A stretch of 64,000 bases of DNA from Microbacterium salsuginis (lineage in GTDB: Bacteria; Actinomycetota; Actinomycetes; Actinomycetales; Microbacteriaceae): assembly GCF_012524205.1 (NCBI RefSeq), contig NZ_JABACI010000001.1, positions 1,302,001 to 1,366,000 of the forward strand, written 5' to 3'. Shown in pieces: positions 44,507-52,633 of the stretch (the stretch's first letter is position 1; every line of letters begins with the position of its first letter). The translations under genes and the position numbers were made by a program. A model generated the notes under the pieces. It was not told the DNA's origin, did no database searches, and saw only the letters and a list, made by a program, of their open reading frames with translations.

Positions 44507-44592
44507 CCTCCCTGCGCCGGCATGATCCGGATCAGGTTCGACGGTCGAAGCGTGGATCGCTTCCTCTCAGCCCGGCTCACCGGACTCCCGTG
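44507..44592 (-). ncRNA. TPP riboswitch (THI element)
   Basis: Reading left, the conserved parts appear in order: ACGGGAG at the 5' end (44592-44586), CCGGTGAGCCGG hairpin, the thi box CTGAGA (44570-44565), GAACCTGAT (44539-44531), CCGGATCATGCCGGCGC, and the closing AGGGAG (44513-44508). The Shine-Dalgarno GGGAGGAG of ykoE overlaps the 3' end, so thiamine pyrophosphate binding should block translation of the importer. TATACT at 44610-44605 is the likely -10 box. Confidence 0.95.
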
Positions 44593-44639
44593 GTTGTGGC
44601 GATGAGTATACCTCTGCGACGGCAAGGTATCTTGAGCGG

Positions 44640-46259
44640 GTGACTGTGGATGACGCTCCTGCCCCGACGCGCCGCGCGCGCCGGACGCAGACCGGCGACG
44701 TGCCGGTGGTCCCGCCCGCAGATGCGGAAAGCGGCATCCTGACCATCGACGCCACGGCGACGGACACGTCGGTGACCGACAGTTCGATTCCGGATGCCGC
44801 GACCCGTACCAGCAGCACCGCACCGGTCGTCGCGGGCCCCGAGGCATCCACCGTCGCCGCCGTGCCGTTCACGACGGCTCCGTCCGTCGGGACCCTGCCC
44901 GCGGCATCCGGCGACGATACACGCCCGGTCGCGCTCGCGTGGGTCGACGACACGACGATCGGCAGGACCGCCGCCCCTGGCGACCTCAGCGCCGCCTCGA
45001 CGCCGTACGTCCAGGTCGGCACCGACCTGCTCGCCGACGCCCCACGCCGTTCACCGCTGCGAGCGGGAGTGGTGGTCCCCACGCTCGTGATCGCGGGTCT
45101 CGTGGGCGCCTACTCGGCCACGACCCTCCTGTGGCCGCTCCACGCGGTCGCGCCGACCGTGGCGGCGATCGAGGTGCAGCCGATCCCGGCTCCCCCGACC
45201 GCGCCGGTGTGGCCGGCCGAGGGCAGCGCGGCGATCTCGGTGGGCGGCATCGCCGGGGCTCCGGCATCCGCTCCCGATCCCGACACGATGGCGAGCATCA
45301 CCAAGGTCGTCACGGCGCTCGTGGTCCTCGACGAGATGCCGCTCGCGGTGGGCGAGCAGGGTCCCGAGTTCCGCTTCACCGCTGCGGACCGCACGCGCTA
45401 CTGGCAGTACCGCAGCAACGGCGAGTCCGCGCTCGACGTTCCCGTCGGCGGATCGCTCACGCAGTACCAGATGCTCGAGGGTCTGCTGATCGGCTCGGCC
45501 AACAACTACGCCGACCGCCTCGCGCAGAACCTGTGGCCGACCGACGCGGTGTTCGCGTCGGCGGCGAACACCTGGCTCGCGAACCACGGCGTGCCGGGCG
45601 TCACCGTCGTCGAGCCCACGGGCATGGACGAAGGCAACACCGCCAGCCCCGAGGCCCTCATCGCCCTCGCCCAGAAGGCGCTGGCGAACCCGGTCATCGC
45701 CGAGATCGTCGCGAAGCCGGTCGTCGAGCTTCCGGGCGCGGGCCTGGTCGAGAACACCAACGGCCTGCTCGCCGATCCGGGCGTCGTCGGCATCAAGACG
45801 GGCACGCTGGATGCCTGGAACCTGCTCTCAGCGAAGGACATCACCGTCGGCGACACGACCGTCCGCCTGTTCGCGTCGGTGCTCGGCCAGCCCGACGATG
45901 AAGCCCGGCTCGCGGCATCCCGCGCTCTGTACGCCCAGCTCGAGCAGGAGCTGCAGCTCAAGCCGTCGGTGACGGCCGGCACGGTCGCCGGGCGCGTCGA
46001 GACGAAGTGGGGCGATGCGGCCGACATCGTCACGGCCGGCGACGCGTCGGTCGTGCTGTGGAACAGCGGGGCCGGCACCGTCGGCATCACTTACGACCTG
46101 GGCGATCAGCGCGATGAGGGCGACGCGGTCGGCTCGCTCACCGTCACCGGCCCGCTCGACGAGACCAGCGTCGAGCTGCAGCTCGCCGACGACATCGACG
46201 ACCCGTCGCCGTGGTGGCGCCTCACGCACCCGCTGGACCTGTTCGGCCTCAACGGCTGA
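44640..46259 (+). CDS. D-alanyl-D-alanine carboxypeptidase (low-molecular-weight PBP)
   Basis: Trims peptidoglycan stem peptides outside the membrane. 539 residues. A very long cytoplasmic N-terminus rich in Thr, Ala, Asp and Pro (1-~142) precedes one membrane anchor (~143-165). The penicillin-binding domain has SITK (~219-222), SANN (~287-290) and KTGT (~386-389), the three active-site motifs of family S11. The C-terminal 110 residues are a beta-rich extension. No signal peptidase site is evident, so the protein should stay membrane-tethered. GTG 44640 follows TATCTT by six bases: probably leaderless, divergent from the riboswitch operon. Confidence 0.93.
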   Translation: MTVDDAPAPTRRARRTQTGDVPVVPPADAESGILTIDATATDTSVTDSSIPDAATRTSSTAPVVAGPEASTVAAVPFTTAPSVGTLPAASGDDTRPVALAWVDDTTIGRTAAPGDLSAASTPYVQVGTDLLADAPRRSPLRAGVVVPTLVIAGLVGAYSATTLLWPLHAVAPTVAAIEVQPIPAPPTAPVWPAEGSAAISVGGIAGAPASAPDPDTMASITKVVTALVVLDEMPLAVGEQGPEFRFTAADRTRYWQYRSNGESALDVPVGGSLTQYQMLEGLLIGSANNYADRLAQNLWPTDAVFASAANTWLANHGVPGVTVVEPTGMDEGNTASPEALIALAQKALANPVIAEIVAKPVVELPGAGLVENTNGLLADPGVVGIKTGTLDAWNLLSAKDITVGDTTVRLFASVLGQPDDEARLAASRALYAQLEQELQLKPSVTAGTVAGRVETKWGDAADIVTAGDASVVLWNSGAGTVGITYDLGDQRDEGDAVGSLTVTGPLDETSVELQLADDIDDPSPWWRLTHPLDLFGLNG

Positions 46260-46277
46260 CGCTCCCCCGCAGGGCCG

Positions 46278-46363
46278 TTCGCCCGGGACAGGTGTTCTGG
46301 CGTACACAGGTCGCTTTCGCGCGGCCACGGCCTGTGCTGGCCAGAGCACCTGTTCTCGGCGAA
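46278..46363. repeat. 86-base interrupted hairpin element
   Basis: Four nested paired blocks: TTCGCC/GGCGAA, CAGGTG/CACCTG, TCTGGC/GCCAGA and CACAGG/CCTGTG, separated by symmetrical gaps of 5, 1 and 3 bases on both sides, with a 20-base loop. It fills the gap between the convergent carboxypeptidase and J-domain genes. The CGTACACAGG string also occurs in the fbiC element at 54563-54623. Confidence 0.7.
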
Positions 46364-46385
46364 GGGGCGCGATTCCGGCGTGCTG

Positions 46386-47312
46386 TCAGGCGAAGCGCAC
46401 GGTCTGCTGCAGGCGCGTGCGCACGTCGAAGACCTCGTTGCCGCCGATGTCGCGCGCCCCGGTGACACCGCGGCGCAGCACCGTGGCCAGCGCGCTGCGC
46501 GAGACGATCGCGACCCTCACACCGCGGACCTTGCCGATCTCGTCGATCGGTTCGAGCACGTCCTCGTCCGGCAGCACGACGATCGCCCCGCTGAAGCGCA
46601 CGCCCGCGGCGCGAGCGATCGAGCGCATGCTCGCCAGCAGCTCCGCGATGGGCGCACCCGGTACGCCGTCCCCCACGAACTCGCCGCGGCGCAGGCGTAC
46701 GGGACCCCCGAAATCCTCGGACAGGATGCCGTACAGGCCGCTCGGGCCGAGCACGATGTGGTCGATCTTGGCGTCCGGGTCGGCATCCCGTCCCGCCGCC
46801 AGCACGTCGTGCCACACCGTGTAGCCCATGCCGAGATCCGCGACGACGCGGGCCGTGGCCTCCTCGGCGAGCGCGTCGGCGAGCAGTCGTCGCAGATGGT
46901 GCGGAGCCGAGCGCACCAGCGCGGGGTCGTACGGGTCCGCGATCGAGACTCCGCGGCCCACCCACTCGCGGACGAGGTCGAGGTACCGCTCACGCCGCCA
47001 GCCTCCGGGATGCCCGTACGACCGCGCGCGGGGCCGGGTGTCGGTGCGCGCCGCCGGCGGTCGCCAGCCCGACCATTCCGGAGCGGGCGCTTCGCCGAAT
47101 CCGTGACCGCGGTCGTAGGCGGCACGCGCTTCGGGTGTGCCGACGAGCTCCCAGGCCCGTTGCACCTGCACGAAGACGGCGGCGTCACCGCCGGTGTCGG
47201 GGTGGGTCTGGCGCAACCGCAGGCGGTACGCCTTGCGCAGCGTCTCGTGGTCGGCGCCCGGCTCGACCGCGAGCACCTCGTAGGCCGACGCGGACAGCGG
47301 ACTGTCGAACAC
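46386..47312 (-). CDS. J-domain / NERD-domain protein
   Basis: A 308-residue protein joining a DnaJ-type domain to a nuclease-related domain. The J domain (~8-65) has SAYEVLAVEPGADHETLRKA and the HPD tripeptide in RQTHPDTGG, required to stimulate an Hsp70 partner. A Pro/Arg-rich linker follows (~70-105). The C-terminal half matches NERD-like sequences: ARVVADLGMGYTVWHDVLAA, then DAKIDHIVLGPSGLYGI (~180-196), the conserved strand with an acidic residue. No nuclease activity can be asserted. The start is GTG 47312 with GGGGAGG six bases upstream. No dnaK lies nearby. Confidence 0.85.
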   Translation of the reverse strand: MFDSPLSASAYEVLAVEPGADHETLRKAYRLRLRQTHPDTGGDAAVFVQVQRAWELVGTPEARAAYDRGHGFGEAPAPEWSGWRPPAARTDTRPRARSYGHPGGWRRERYLDLVREWVGRGVSIADPYDPALVRSAPHHLRRLLADALAEEATARVVADLGMGYTVWHDVLAAGRDADPDAKIDHIVLGPSGLYGILSEDFGGPVRLRRGEFVGDGVPGAPIAELLASMRSIARAAGVRFSGAIVVLPDEDVLEPIDEIGKVRGVRVAIVSRSALATVLRRGVTGARDIGGNEVFDVRTRLQQTVRFA

Positions 47313-47388
47313 GCACCCTCCCCAGGCTCCATCCGCCACGCGGACGCGGCCGGAGGTTCAGATTACGACACCTACGACGGGGTGGCTC

Positions 47389-47985
47389 TCAGCGCCGCTC
47401 GTGCCGGCGGGCGTATGCGGCCGCGCTGCGGCTCGACAGCGCGAGCAGCACGAGGATGTCGAGGCTCAGGGAGAGGAATGTGGTGTGGATCTCGATCTCC
47501 TGCCCCTGCGCCCACCACGCGACGAACGACGTGCCGATCGACAGTGCCGCGATCACCATGACGATCACGCGCGCCCAGTTGCGGCCGAGGAACACGAAGA
47601 TCGCCAGCAGCAGATCGACCAGCAGCACCGTGCCTCCCGCTGCGAGCACGAACCACAGTGCCGCCCGGCTCCCCTCCGGGCTGGGATCGAAGCCGTCCAG
47701 CACCGAGTCGGGGTCGGCCAGCAGCGCGTCCCAGCCGGTGGCGATCCCGACGAGCACGGCGACACCCGCCAGCACCCGCAGTAGCACGAGCGCCGCACCT
47801 GCGACGGTGCTGGCGGGCCGCGGCATGTCGGGCGCGAATCCCGTGGGGGTGAGCAGCCGCGCGGCCGGCTCGTACGCCGGGCGCTTCTCCGGCTGCACGA
47901 TCGGCTGCGGCGACGGCGACGCGGACTGCACGGGCTCGGACGCGCCGGGCATATCGGGCGCCGAACCGCCCGGCACGGCGCTCAT
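47389..47985 (-). CDS. Predicted four-span membrane protein
   Basis: Not recognised. 198 residues: a 60-residue Pro/Ser/Ala-rich N-terminus, followed by hydrophobic segments near 62-82, 108-130, 135-155 and 165-185, and a basic end (RHERR). The spans predict an inner-membrane protein. The ATG overlaps the stop of the LssY-domain gene (ATGA), so the two proteins are made together and may interact. No catalytic motif is visible. It ends 76 bases from the upstream end of the J-domain gene on the same strand. Confidence 0.75.
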   Translation of the reverse strand: MSAVPGGSAPDMPGASEPVQSASPSPQPIVQPEKRPAYEPAARLLTPTGFAPDMPRPASTVAGAALVLLRVLAGVAVLVGIATGWDALLADPDSVLDGFDPSPEGSRAALWFVLAAGGTVLLVDLLLAIFVFLGRNWARVIVMVIAALSIGTSFVAWWAQGQEIEIHTTFLSLSLDILVLLALSSRSAAAYARRHERR

Positions 47986-48827
47986 GCGTCCACCGCCGAG
48001 AGCGCGCGGACGTCGACGATCGGCAGGTCGCCGTCGGTGCGGATGCTGTCGCCTCCGCCGTTGCGGGCGTGGTAACCGGTGGCGAAGTCGGCGATGACAT
48101 CCACGACGACGCGGGGATCGGCATCCCGGATCGACGACACGATGTGATCGCGCTCGACGTCGGTGTCGGCGTCGATGCGGTGCGTCACCTGCAGCGTGAA
48201 CAGCGACAGCCCGACGCTGGTGTCGAACGTGCCCGCGGCGAGCCAGTCGACGCGGCGGCCGCCCGGCAGCAGCCACCCGTCCGGGCACTTCCAGAACCGC
48301 ACGTGATGTCGCTGCGCCGGGTTGCCGTCGACCTCCTGCTGGTAGGCGAAGTCCTGCTGGCGCCCGAAGAGGAACAGCGGACTGACCGGCGCCTGGTGAT
48401 AGCTGCGCCGCTGGATCGTCGACGTGATGATGCGCCACGACGATGCCAGCGTCACCGGATCCGCCTTCGTCCAGCCCGCCTCGCGCAGCGCGGTCTCGAT
48501 CTGCTCGCCCTCGCCGAGGAACGCGAGGTTCACCGGGTCGCCGAGCAGCCCGTCGCTGGTCCGCGTGCGGCCGATGAAGTAGTCGGGGACGTAGATCGTG
48601 GTGAGGATCCGGTGCAGCCGCGGCAGCACCAGGTACGCCAGCAGCACCCAGAAGGCCACGAAGAACGGGATGCCCCACCAGCCGACGTGGAACGTCTCGG
48701 TGAAGCTCAGGTAGGCCAGCCACAGCGCGGCGACGCCGGCGAAGACGAAGAAGAACCAGTCGATCGCGATCCCGACCGAGTACGCGCGCCGGCGACGGGC
48801 CTGCGAGCGGTTCTCGTCGTCCATCAT
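47982..48827 (-). CDS. LssY C-terminal domain membrane protein
   Basis: A 281-residue protein with two membrane spans near the N-terminus (~18-38, ~48-66) and a cytoplasmic or extracellular LssY C-terminal domain. The domain is recognised from WTKADPVTLASSW (~119-131), the RRSYHQAPVSPLFLFGRQQD stretch (~139-158), and RHHVRFWKC. LssY domains occur with PAP2-type phosphatases and membrane lipid enzymes, but their own activity is not established. It starts two bases after the CoA hydrolase stop, with two possible ATGs in a row, and overlaps the next membrane-protein gene. Confidence 0.83.
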   Translation of the reverse strand: MMDDENRSQARRRRAYSVGIAIDWFFFVFAGVAALWLAYLSFTETFHVGWWGIPFFVAFWVLLAYLVLPRLHRILTTIYVPDYFIGRTRTSDGLLGDPVNLAFLGEGEQIETALREAGWTKADPVTLASSWRIITSTIQRRSYHQAPVSPLFLFGRQQDFAYQQEVDGNPAQRHHVRFWKCPDGWLLPGGRRVDWLAAGTFDTSVGLSLFTLQVTHRIDADTDVERDHIVSSIRDADPRVVVDVIADFATGYHARNGGGDSIRTDGDLPIVDVRALSAVDA

Positions 48828-48829
48828 GC

Positions 48830-49930
48830 TCAGTCCCAGAGCGGCGTCTCGGGCTGGAAGGCGAGGGCGGATGCCGCGGCATCCGGATCCAGTTCCGCCA
48901 GCGTCGCGGGGGTCCAGCGCGGCGAACGGTCCTTGTCGATGACCTGCGCGCGAATGCCCTCGGGCAGGTCAGGCTGGGTCGTCGCGAACCACATCACGAG
49001 CCCGTACTCCTGCGCCAGCGCATCGCGCAGACCGGGCAGCTCACGCGAGCGGCGCACCGAGGCGAGGGTCACGGCGAGTCCGGTCGGCGACAGCTCGCCG
49101 AGCAGGTCGGCCGTGGCGCGCGTTTCGTCTCGCTGGCGCTCGCTCAACGACCGATCCGCCGAGAGCGCCCGCAGGCGCTCGACGATCTCGGGCACGGTCT
49201 CAGCGGCGAACGCGTCGTCGATCCACGCGCGGGCCTCGGCCAGCTTCGGCGGGGGCGGCGTCTCGTCGAAGAGCAGCACGAGCTCGGTCGGGCTCGACGG
49301 ATCGGCACGCGTCTCGAGCGCATCACGCAGGCCGTCGAGATTCTCGGAGGGCACGAAGTGGTCGGCGAATCCGGCGTAGACCGCGTCGGAGGCATCCATC
49401 ACCGCTCCTGTCAGCCCCAGATACTCCCCCACTCGCCCCGGCGCGCGGCCGAGCAGCCAGGTTCCGCCCACGTCGGGGGTGAAGCCGATGCGGGTCTCGG
49501 GCATCGCCAGCTGCGAGCGCTCGGTGACGATGCGGATCGCGGCATGCCCGGCGACCCCGATGCCGCCGCCCATGGTGATGCCGTCGGCGAAGGCGACGAA
49601 CGGCTTGGGGTATTCGGCGATGCGCGCGTTGAGTGCGTACTCCTCACGGAAGAACTGCGCGGTCTCCTCGGCACGCCCGTCGTTGACGCGCTCGGCGAGC
49701 CCGCGAACGTCACCGCCGGCGCACAGCCCGCGCTCACCGGCGCCGTCGAGCAGCACGATGTCGACCTCGGTGTCGTGCTCCCACGCGTCCAGCGCCTCGT
49801 GCGCCAGCCGGATCATGCCGAGGTCGAGCGCGTTGATGGCTCGCGGGCGGTTGAGCGTGAGTTGTCCCAGTCCCCCGCTCGCGCGGGCGAGGACGGTGGG
49901 CTCGGCGTCGGCATCGGTCACGAGCGCCAC
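48830..49930 (-). CDS. 3-hydroxyisobutyryl-CoA hydrolase
   Basis: Crotonase-fold enzyme that releases 3-hydroxyisobutyrate from its CoA ester in valine breakdown. 366 residues, longer than plain hydratases and typical for this group. LTLNRPRAINALDLGMI (~24-40), GLCAGGDVRGL (~69), FADGITMGGGIGVAGH (~112-127) and RIGFTPDVGGTWLL, with the Glu in MPETRIGF, match HIBYL-CoA hydrolases. Residues near 262-275 (RSLSERQRDETRA) are encoded by a REP-like repeat read in frame. GTG 49930 was chosen; GTG nine bases later is possible. LssY and a membrane protein follow in the operon. Confidence 0.9.
   Translation of the reverse strand: MALVTDADAEPTVLARASGGLGQLTLNRPRAINALDLGMIRLAHEALDAWEHDTEVDIVLLDGAGERGLCAGGDVRGLAERVNDGRAEETAQFFREEYALNARIAEYPKPFVAFADGITMGGGIGVAGHAAIRIVTERSQLAMPETRIGFTPDVGGTWLLGRAPGRVGEYLGLTGAVMDASDAVYAGFADHFVPSENLDGLRDALETRADPSSPTELVLLFDETPPPPKLAEARAWIDDAFAAETVPEIVERLRALSADRSLSERQRDETRATADLLGELSPTGLAVTLASVRRSRELPGLRDALAQEYGLVMWFATTQPDLPEGIRAQVIDKDRSPRWTPATLAELDPDAAASALAFQPETPLWD
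49119..49152. repeat. REP-like repeat inside the CoA hydrolase gene
   Basis: CGCGTTTCGTCTCGCTGG followed by CGCTCGCTCAACGACC matches the right half of the prpB-prpC repeat (19288-19325), shortened by four bases. Here it is read in a frame without stop and contributes RSLSERQRDETR to the protein, between two conserved helices. Confidence 0.75.
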
Positions 49931-50047
49931 GTTACCGCCCTCGCTCCCCGCGCCGAGCGCAAGGCATGCAGCAGGGAGCGTCTCGCGCTGTGCATGCGTG
50001 TTCCGCCATGATGGGGAGGATCGGCTCACGATGACGAGAGGTTCGGC

Positions 50048-51763
50048 ATGCCCCACGGACAGTCGCTGGAGTTCTCGAACGTCACCAAGCGCTTCGGCGC
50101 CGTCACGGCTGTCTCCGGGCTCACGGCCCGCGTCGAGCCCGGCCGCGTCACCGGATTCCTGGGGCCGAACGGCGCCGGCAAGACCACGACGCTGCGGATC
50201 CTCCTCGGCCTCGTGCGCGCGACCGACGGCACGGCGACGATCGGCGGCGTGCCCTACGCCCGCATCGAGAAGCCCCTGCATTCCGTGGGCGCCGTGCTCG
50301 AGGCCTCCAGCTTCCACCCCGGCCGCACGGCGGCGAACCACCTGCAGATCTACGCGCAGGCCGCGGGGCTGGGCAAGGCGCGCGTCGACGAGGTGCTCGG
50401 GCTGGTGGGATTGACGGATGCCGCGGGCAGGAAGGTCGGCGGATACTCCCTCGGCATGCGGCAGCGCCTCGGGCTCGCATACGCGCTGCTCGGAGACCCC
50501 GGCGTGCTCGTGCTCGACGAGCCCGCCAACGGACTCGACCCCGAGGGCATCCGGTGGATGCGCGGCTTCCTGCAGCAGCTGGCACGCGAGGGGCGCACCG
50601 TCCTGGTGTCGTCGCACCAGCTGGCGGAGGTTCAGCAGACGGCCGACGCGCTGTTGATCATCTCGCGCGGTCAGCTGGTGTTCCAGGGGACGATCGACGA
50701 GCTCTCCGACCCCACGGAGCACGCGACGGTGGTCGACGCCCCCGACCGGGCCGCACTGACGGCCGCCCTCGAGCGCGCCGGTGTGGGGTTCGAAGTCCTG
50801 CGCTCCGGCCTGACGGTGCGCGGGATGGATCCGGTGGCCGTCGGCGCCGCCGCAGCCGCGGCGGGCGTGGCGCTGTCGTCGCTGCAGCGGCGCGGGCCGG
50901 CGTTGGAGGAGGTGTTCCTCGACCTGGTCAACGGCACCCGCGTGCACGCCAGCGCGGCGGGTGGTCTCGCGATGGTCGAGGAGGGCGTGGCGGCAGGGAC
51001 CCCGGTCCTGGTCACCGAGGCGGAACCGGAACCCGTTCCCGGCGAGGACGCCGTGGCCGGCAGCGAGCCCGCGCAGGCGCCGGACGTCGAGCCGGAGACC
51101 GACGCCGCCCCCGTTGCCGTGGTGGAACCGGAACCGGAGCCGGAGCCGGAGCCGGTGACCGAAGCCACCCCGGCCGAGCCGACGGGCGACGAGACGCCCG
51201 CGGACGACGAGTCTGCGGCGACCGAGTCGCCCGAGCCCGTTCCCCAGCCCGCGGACGATCCCGACGACGCCGCGGACGCGGCATCCGGAATCGCCCCTCC
51301 GGCGGAAGCGCACGCGTCGTTCGCGGTCGCGAGCACCGGAATCATCGACATCGTCCCCCAGGGCGACCTGCCGCCCGACCCGGACGAGGACGTCGAGGCC
51401 CTCGGTGAGATCGACGAGGAGCTGTCGTCCGAGCGCCCGTGGGAGAACCACGTCAAGACGGAATCGGATGTCGAGGCGGACCGCTTCTTCGGACGGTTCG
51501 ACGACGAGGAGGAATCGGTCCCCGAGCCGTCCGAGGAGGGCGCCGGCACAGACCCCACGGCGGAGCAGGAGCCCGAACCCGAACCCGGCGCCGTGAACGC
51601 CCCCGCGCCTGAAGCCGAGGCGGCGGAGCCGGAGGCCGAACCGGAACCGGACGGCGAACGCGTCGAGGCATCCCCTCCCGAACCGGAGTCCGGCGTCGCC
51701 GATGCCGATGCCGACACCGAGCACGACCAGCGCGACGACGCCGAAGGCGGTGAGCAGCGATGA
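50048..51763 (+). CDS. ABC exporter ATPase with long acidic C-terminal tail
   Basis: A 571-residue ATPase of which only the first ~305 residues are the normal ABC subunit: Walker A GPNGAGKTT (~36-44), signature YSLGMRQRLGLA (~134-145), Walker B VLVLDEPANGLDP (~154-166), H-loop SSHQL, and the C-terminal strand domain ending EEVFLDLVNGT. The next ~260 residues are a Glu/Asp/Pro/Ala-rich disordered tail with EPEPEPEPEP runs and one less simple patch, RPWENHVKTESDVEADRFFG (~474-493). Homologous ATPases stop near residue 310. GAGAGG precedes the ATG; the stop overlaps the permease start. Possibly a fusion of a small actinobacterial acidic protein. Confidence 0.9.
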   Translation: MPHGQSLEFSNVTKRFGAVTAVSGLTARVEPGRVTGFLGPNGAGKTTTLRILLGLVRATDGTATIGGVPYARIEKPLHSVGAVLEASSFHPGRTAANHLQIYAQAAGLGKARVDEVLGLVGLTDAAGRKVGGYSLGMRQRLGLAYALLGDPGVLVLDEPANGLDPEGIRWMRGFLQQLAREGRTVLVSSHQLAEVQQTADALLIISRGQLVFQGTIDELSDPTEHATVVDAPDRAALTAALERAGVGFEVLRSGLTVRGMDPVAVGAAAAAAGVALSSLQRRGPALEEVFLDLVNGTRVHASAAGGLAMVEEGVAAGTPVLVTEAEPEPVPGEDAVAGSEPAQAPDVEPETDAAPVAVVEPEPEPEPEPVTEATPAEPTGDETPADDESAATESPEPVPQPADDPDDAADAASGIAPPAEAHASFAVASTGIIDIVPQGDLPPDPDEDVEALGEIDEELSSERPWENHVKTESDVEADRFFGRFDDEEESVPEPSEEGAGTDPTAEQEPEPEPGAVNAPAPEAEAAEPEAEPEPDGERVEASPPEPESGVADADADTEHDQRDDAEGGEQR

Positions 51764-52575
51764 GCCTCACAGCGGCCACGCGCGCCGAGACCACCAAGCA
51801 GTTCACGACATCGCTGTGGTGGATCCTCGCGATCGTCCTCGTCGTGTACGTGGGTTTCACCGCGTCGGTGCTCGCCGGCGTGTTCGCCGCCGCCGCGACC
51901 GGCGCTCTGGGCGACGGACCGCCGATGGCGGAGGAGGGCCTCGCCCCCGTGCTCTACAGCACGGCGACCGCAGTGGGCTATGTCTTCCCGCTGCTCATCG
52001 GGACGCTCATGGTGACGGCCGAGTTCCGCCACAAGACGCTGACGCCCACGTTCCTCGCGACTCCGCGCCGCGGGCGTGTGCTCGCCGCGAAACTCGCGGT
52101 CGGCGTCCTCATGGGCGCGCTGTTCGGCGCGATCGGCACGGTCGCCTCCGTCGGCGCGTCGGCCGCCTTCCTCGCGGCATTCGGGCTCGACACGCAGCTC
52201 GACTCGATCGACACGTGGGCGATGATCGGGCGGATGCTGCTGGCCTACGTCCTGTGGACGCTCATCGGCGTCGGGGTCGGCGCTCTGGTGCGCAACCAGG
52301 TCGGCGCGATCGTCGGGGTGCTCGTGTTCACGCAGTTCCTCGAGCCGATCGGCCGGGCGGCGTCGTCCTTCGTGGACGGCCTCGCGAACGTCACGCAGTA
52401 CCTTCCCGGCGCGGCGAGCGACGCGCTGGTCGGCGCGAGCGTGTTCCTCATGGGCGTGCCCGAGGGCTCGCTGGTGCAGCTCGAGTGGTGGGTCGGCGCG
52501 CTGGTGCTGCTTGCTTACGCCGTCGTGCTGATCCTGCTCGGACAACTGCTGAGCTGGCGGCGCGACGTCAGCTGA
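51760..52575 (+). CDS. ABC-2 type exporter permease
   Basis: Membrane partner of the acidic-tailed ATPase. 271 residues with six hydrophobic segments (first near 20-45, last near 240-265). The loop TAEFRHKTLTPTFLATPRRGR (~87-107, shown in part) is the standard ABC-2 coupling region containing EFRxxTL. A glycine-rich fifth span and SSFVDGLANVTQYLPGAAS outside loop follow. The ATG overlaps the ATPase stop (ATGA). Substrate unknown; this architecture is typical for NatB/BcrB-like exporters. Confidence 0.92.
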   Translation: MSLTAATRAETTKQFTTSLWWILAIVLVVYVGFTASVLAGVFAAAATGALGDGPPMAEEGLAPVLYSTATAVGYVFPLLIGTLMVTAEFRHKTLTPTFLATPRRGRVLAAKLAVGVLMGALFGAIGTVASVGASAAFLAAFGLDTQLDSIDTWAMIGRMLLAYVLWTLIGVGVGALVRNQVGAIVGVLVFTQFLEPIGRAASSFVDGLANVTQYLPGAASDALVGASVFLMGVPEGSLVQLEWWVGALVLLAYAVVLILLGQLLSWRRDVS

Positions 52576-52579
52576 CATC

Positions 52580-52629
52580 GGTCCAGGAAACGCAGGTTCA
52601 CGGCATCCCGAACCTGCGAAACCTGGACC
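52580..52629. repeat. 50-base palindromic element with AAA internal mismatch
   Basis: Arms GGTCCAGG and CGCAGGTTC on the left pair with GAACCTGCG and CCTGGACC on the right; between the two blocks both sides read AAA, giving a symmetrical unpaired bubble. The loop is ACGGCATCCC. It begins four bases past the permease stop, between convergent genes, so it may terminate transcription, but the bubble suggests a repeat element. Confidence 0.7.
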
Positions 52630-52633
52630 GCGC

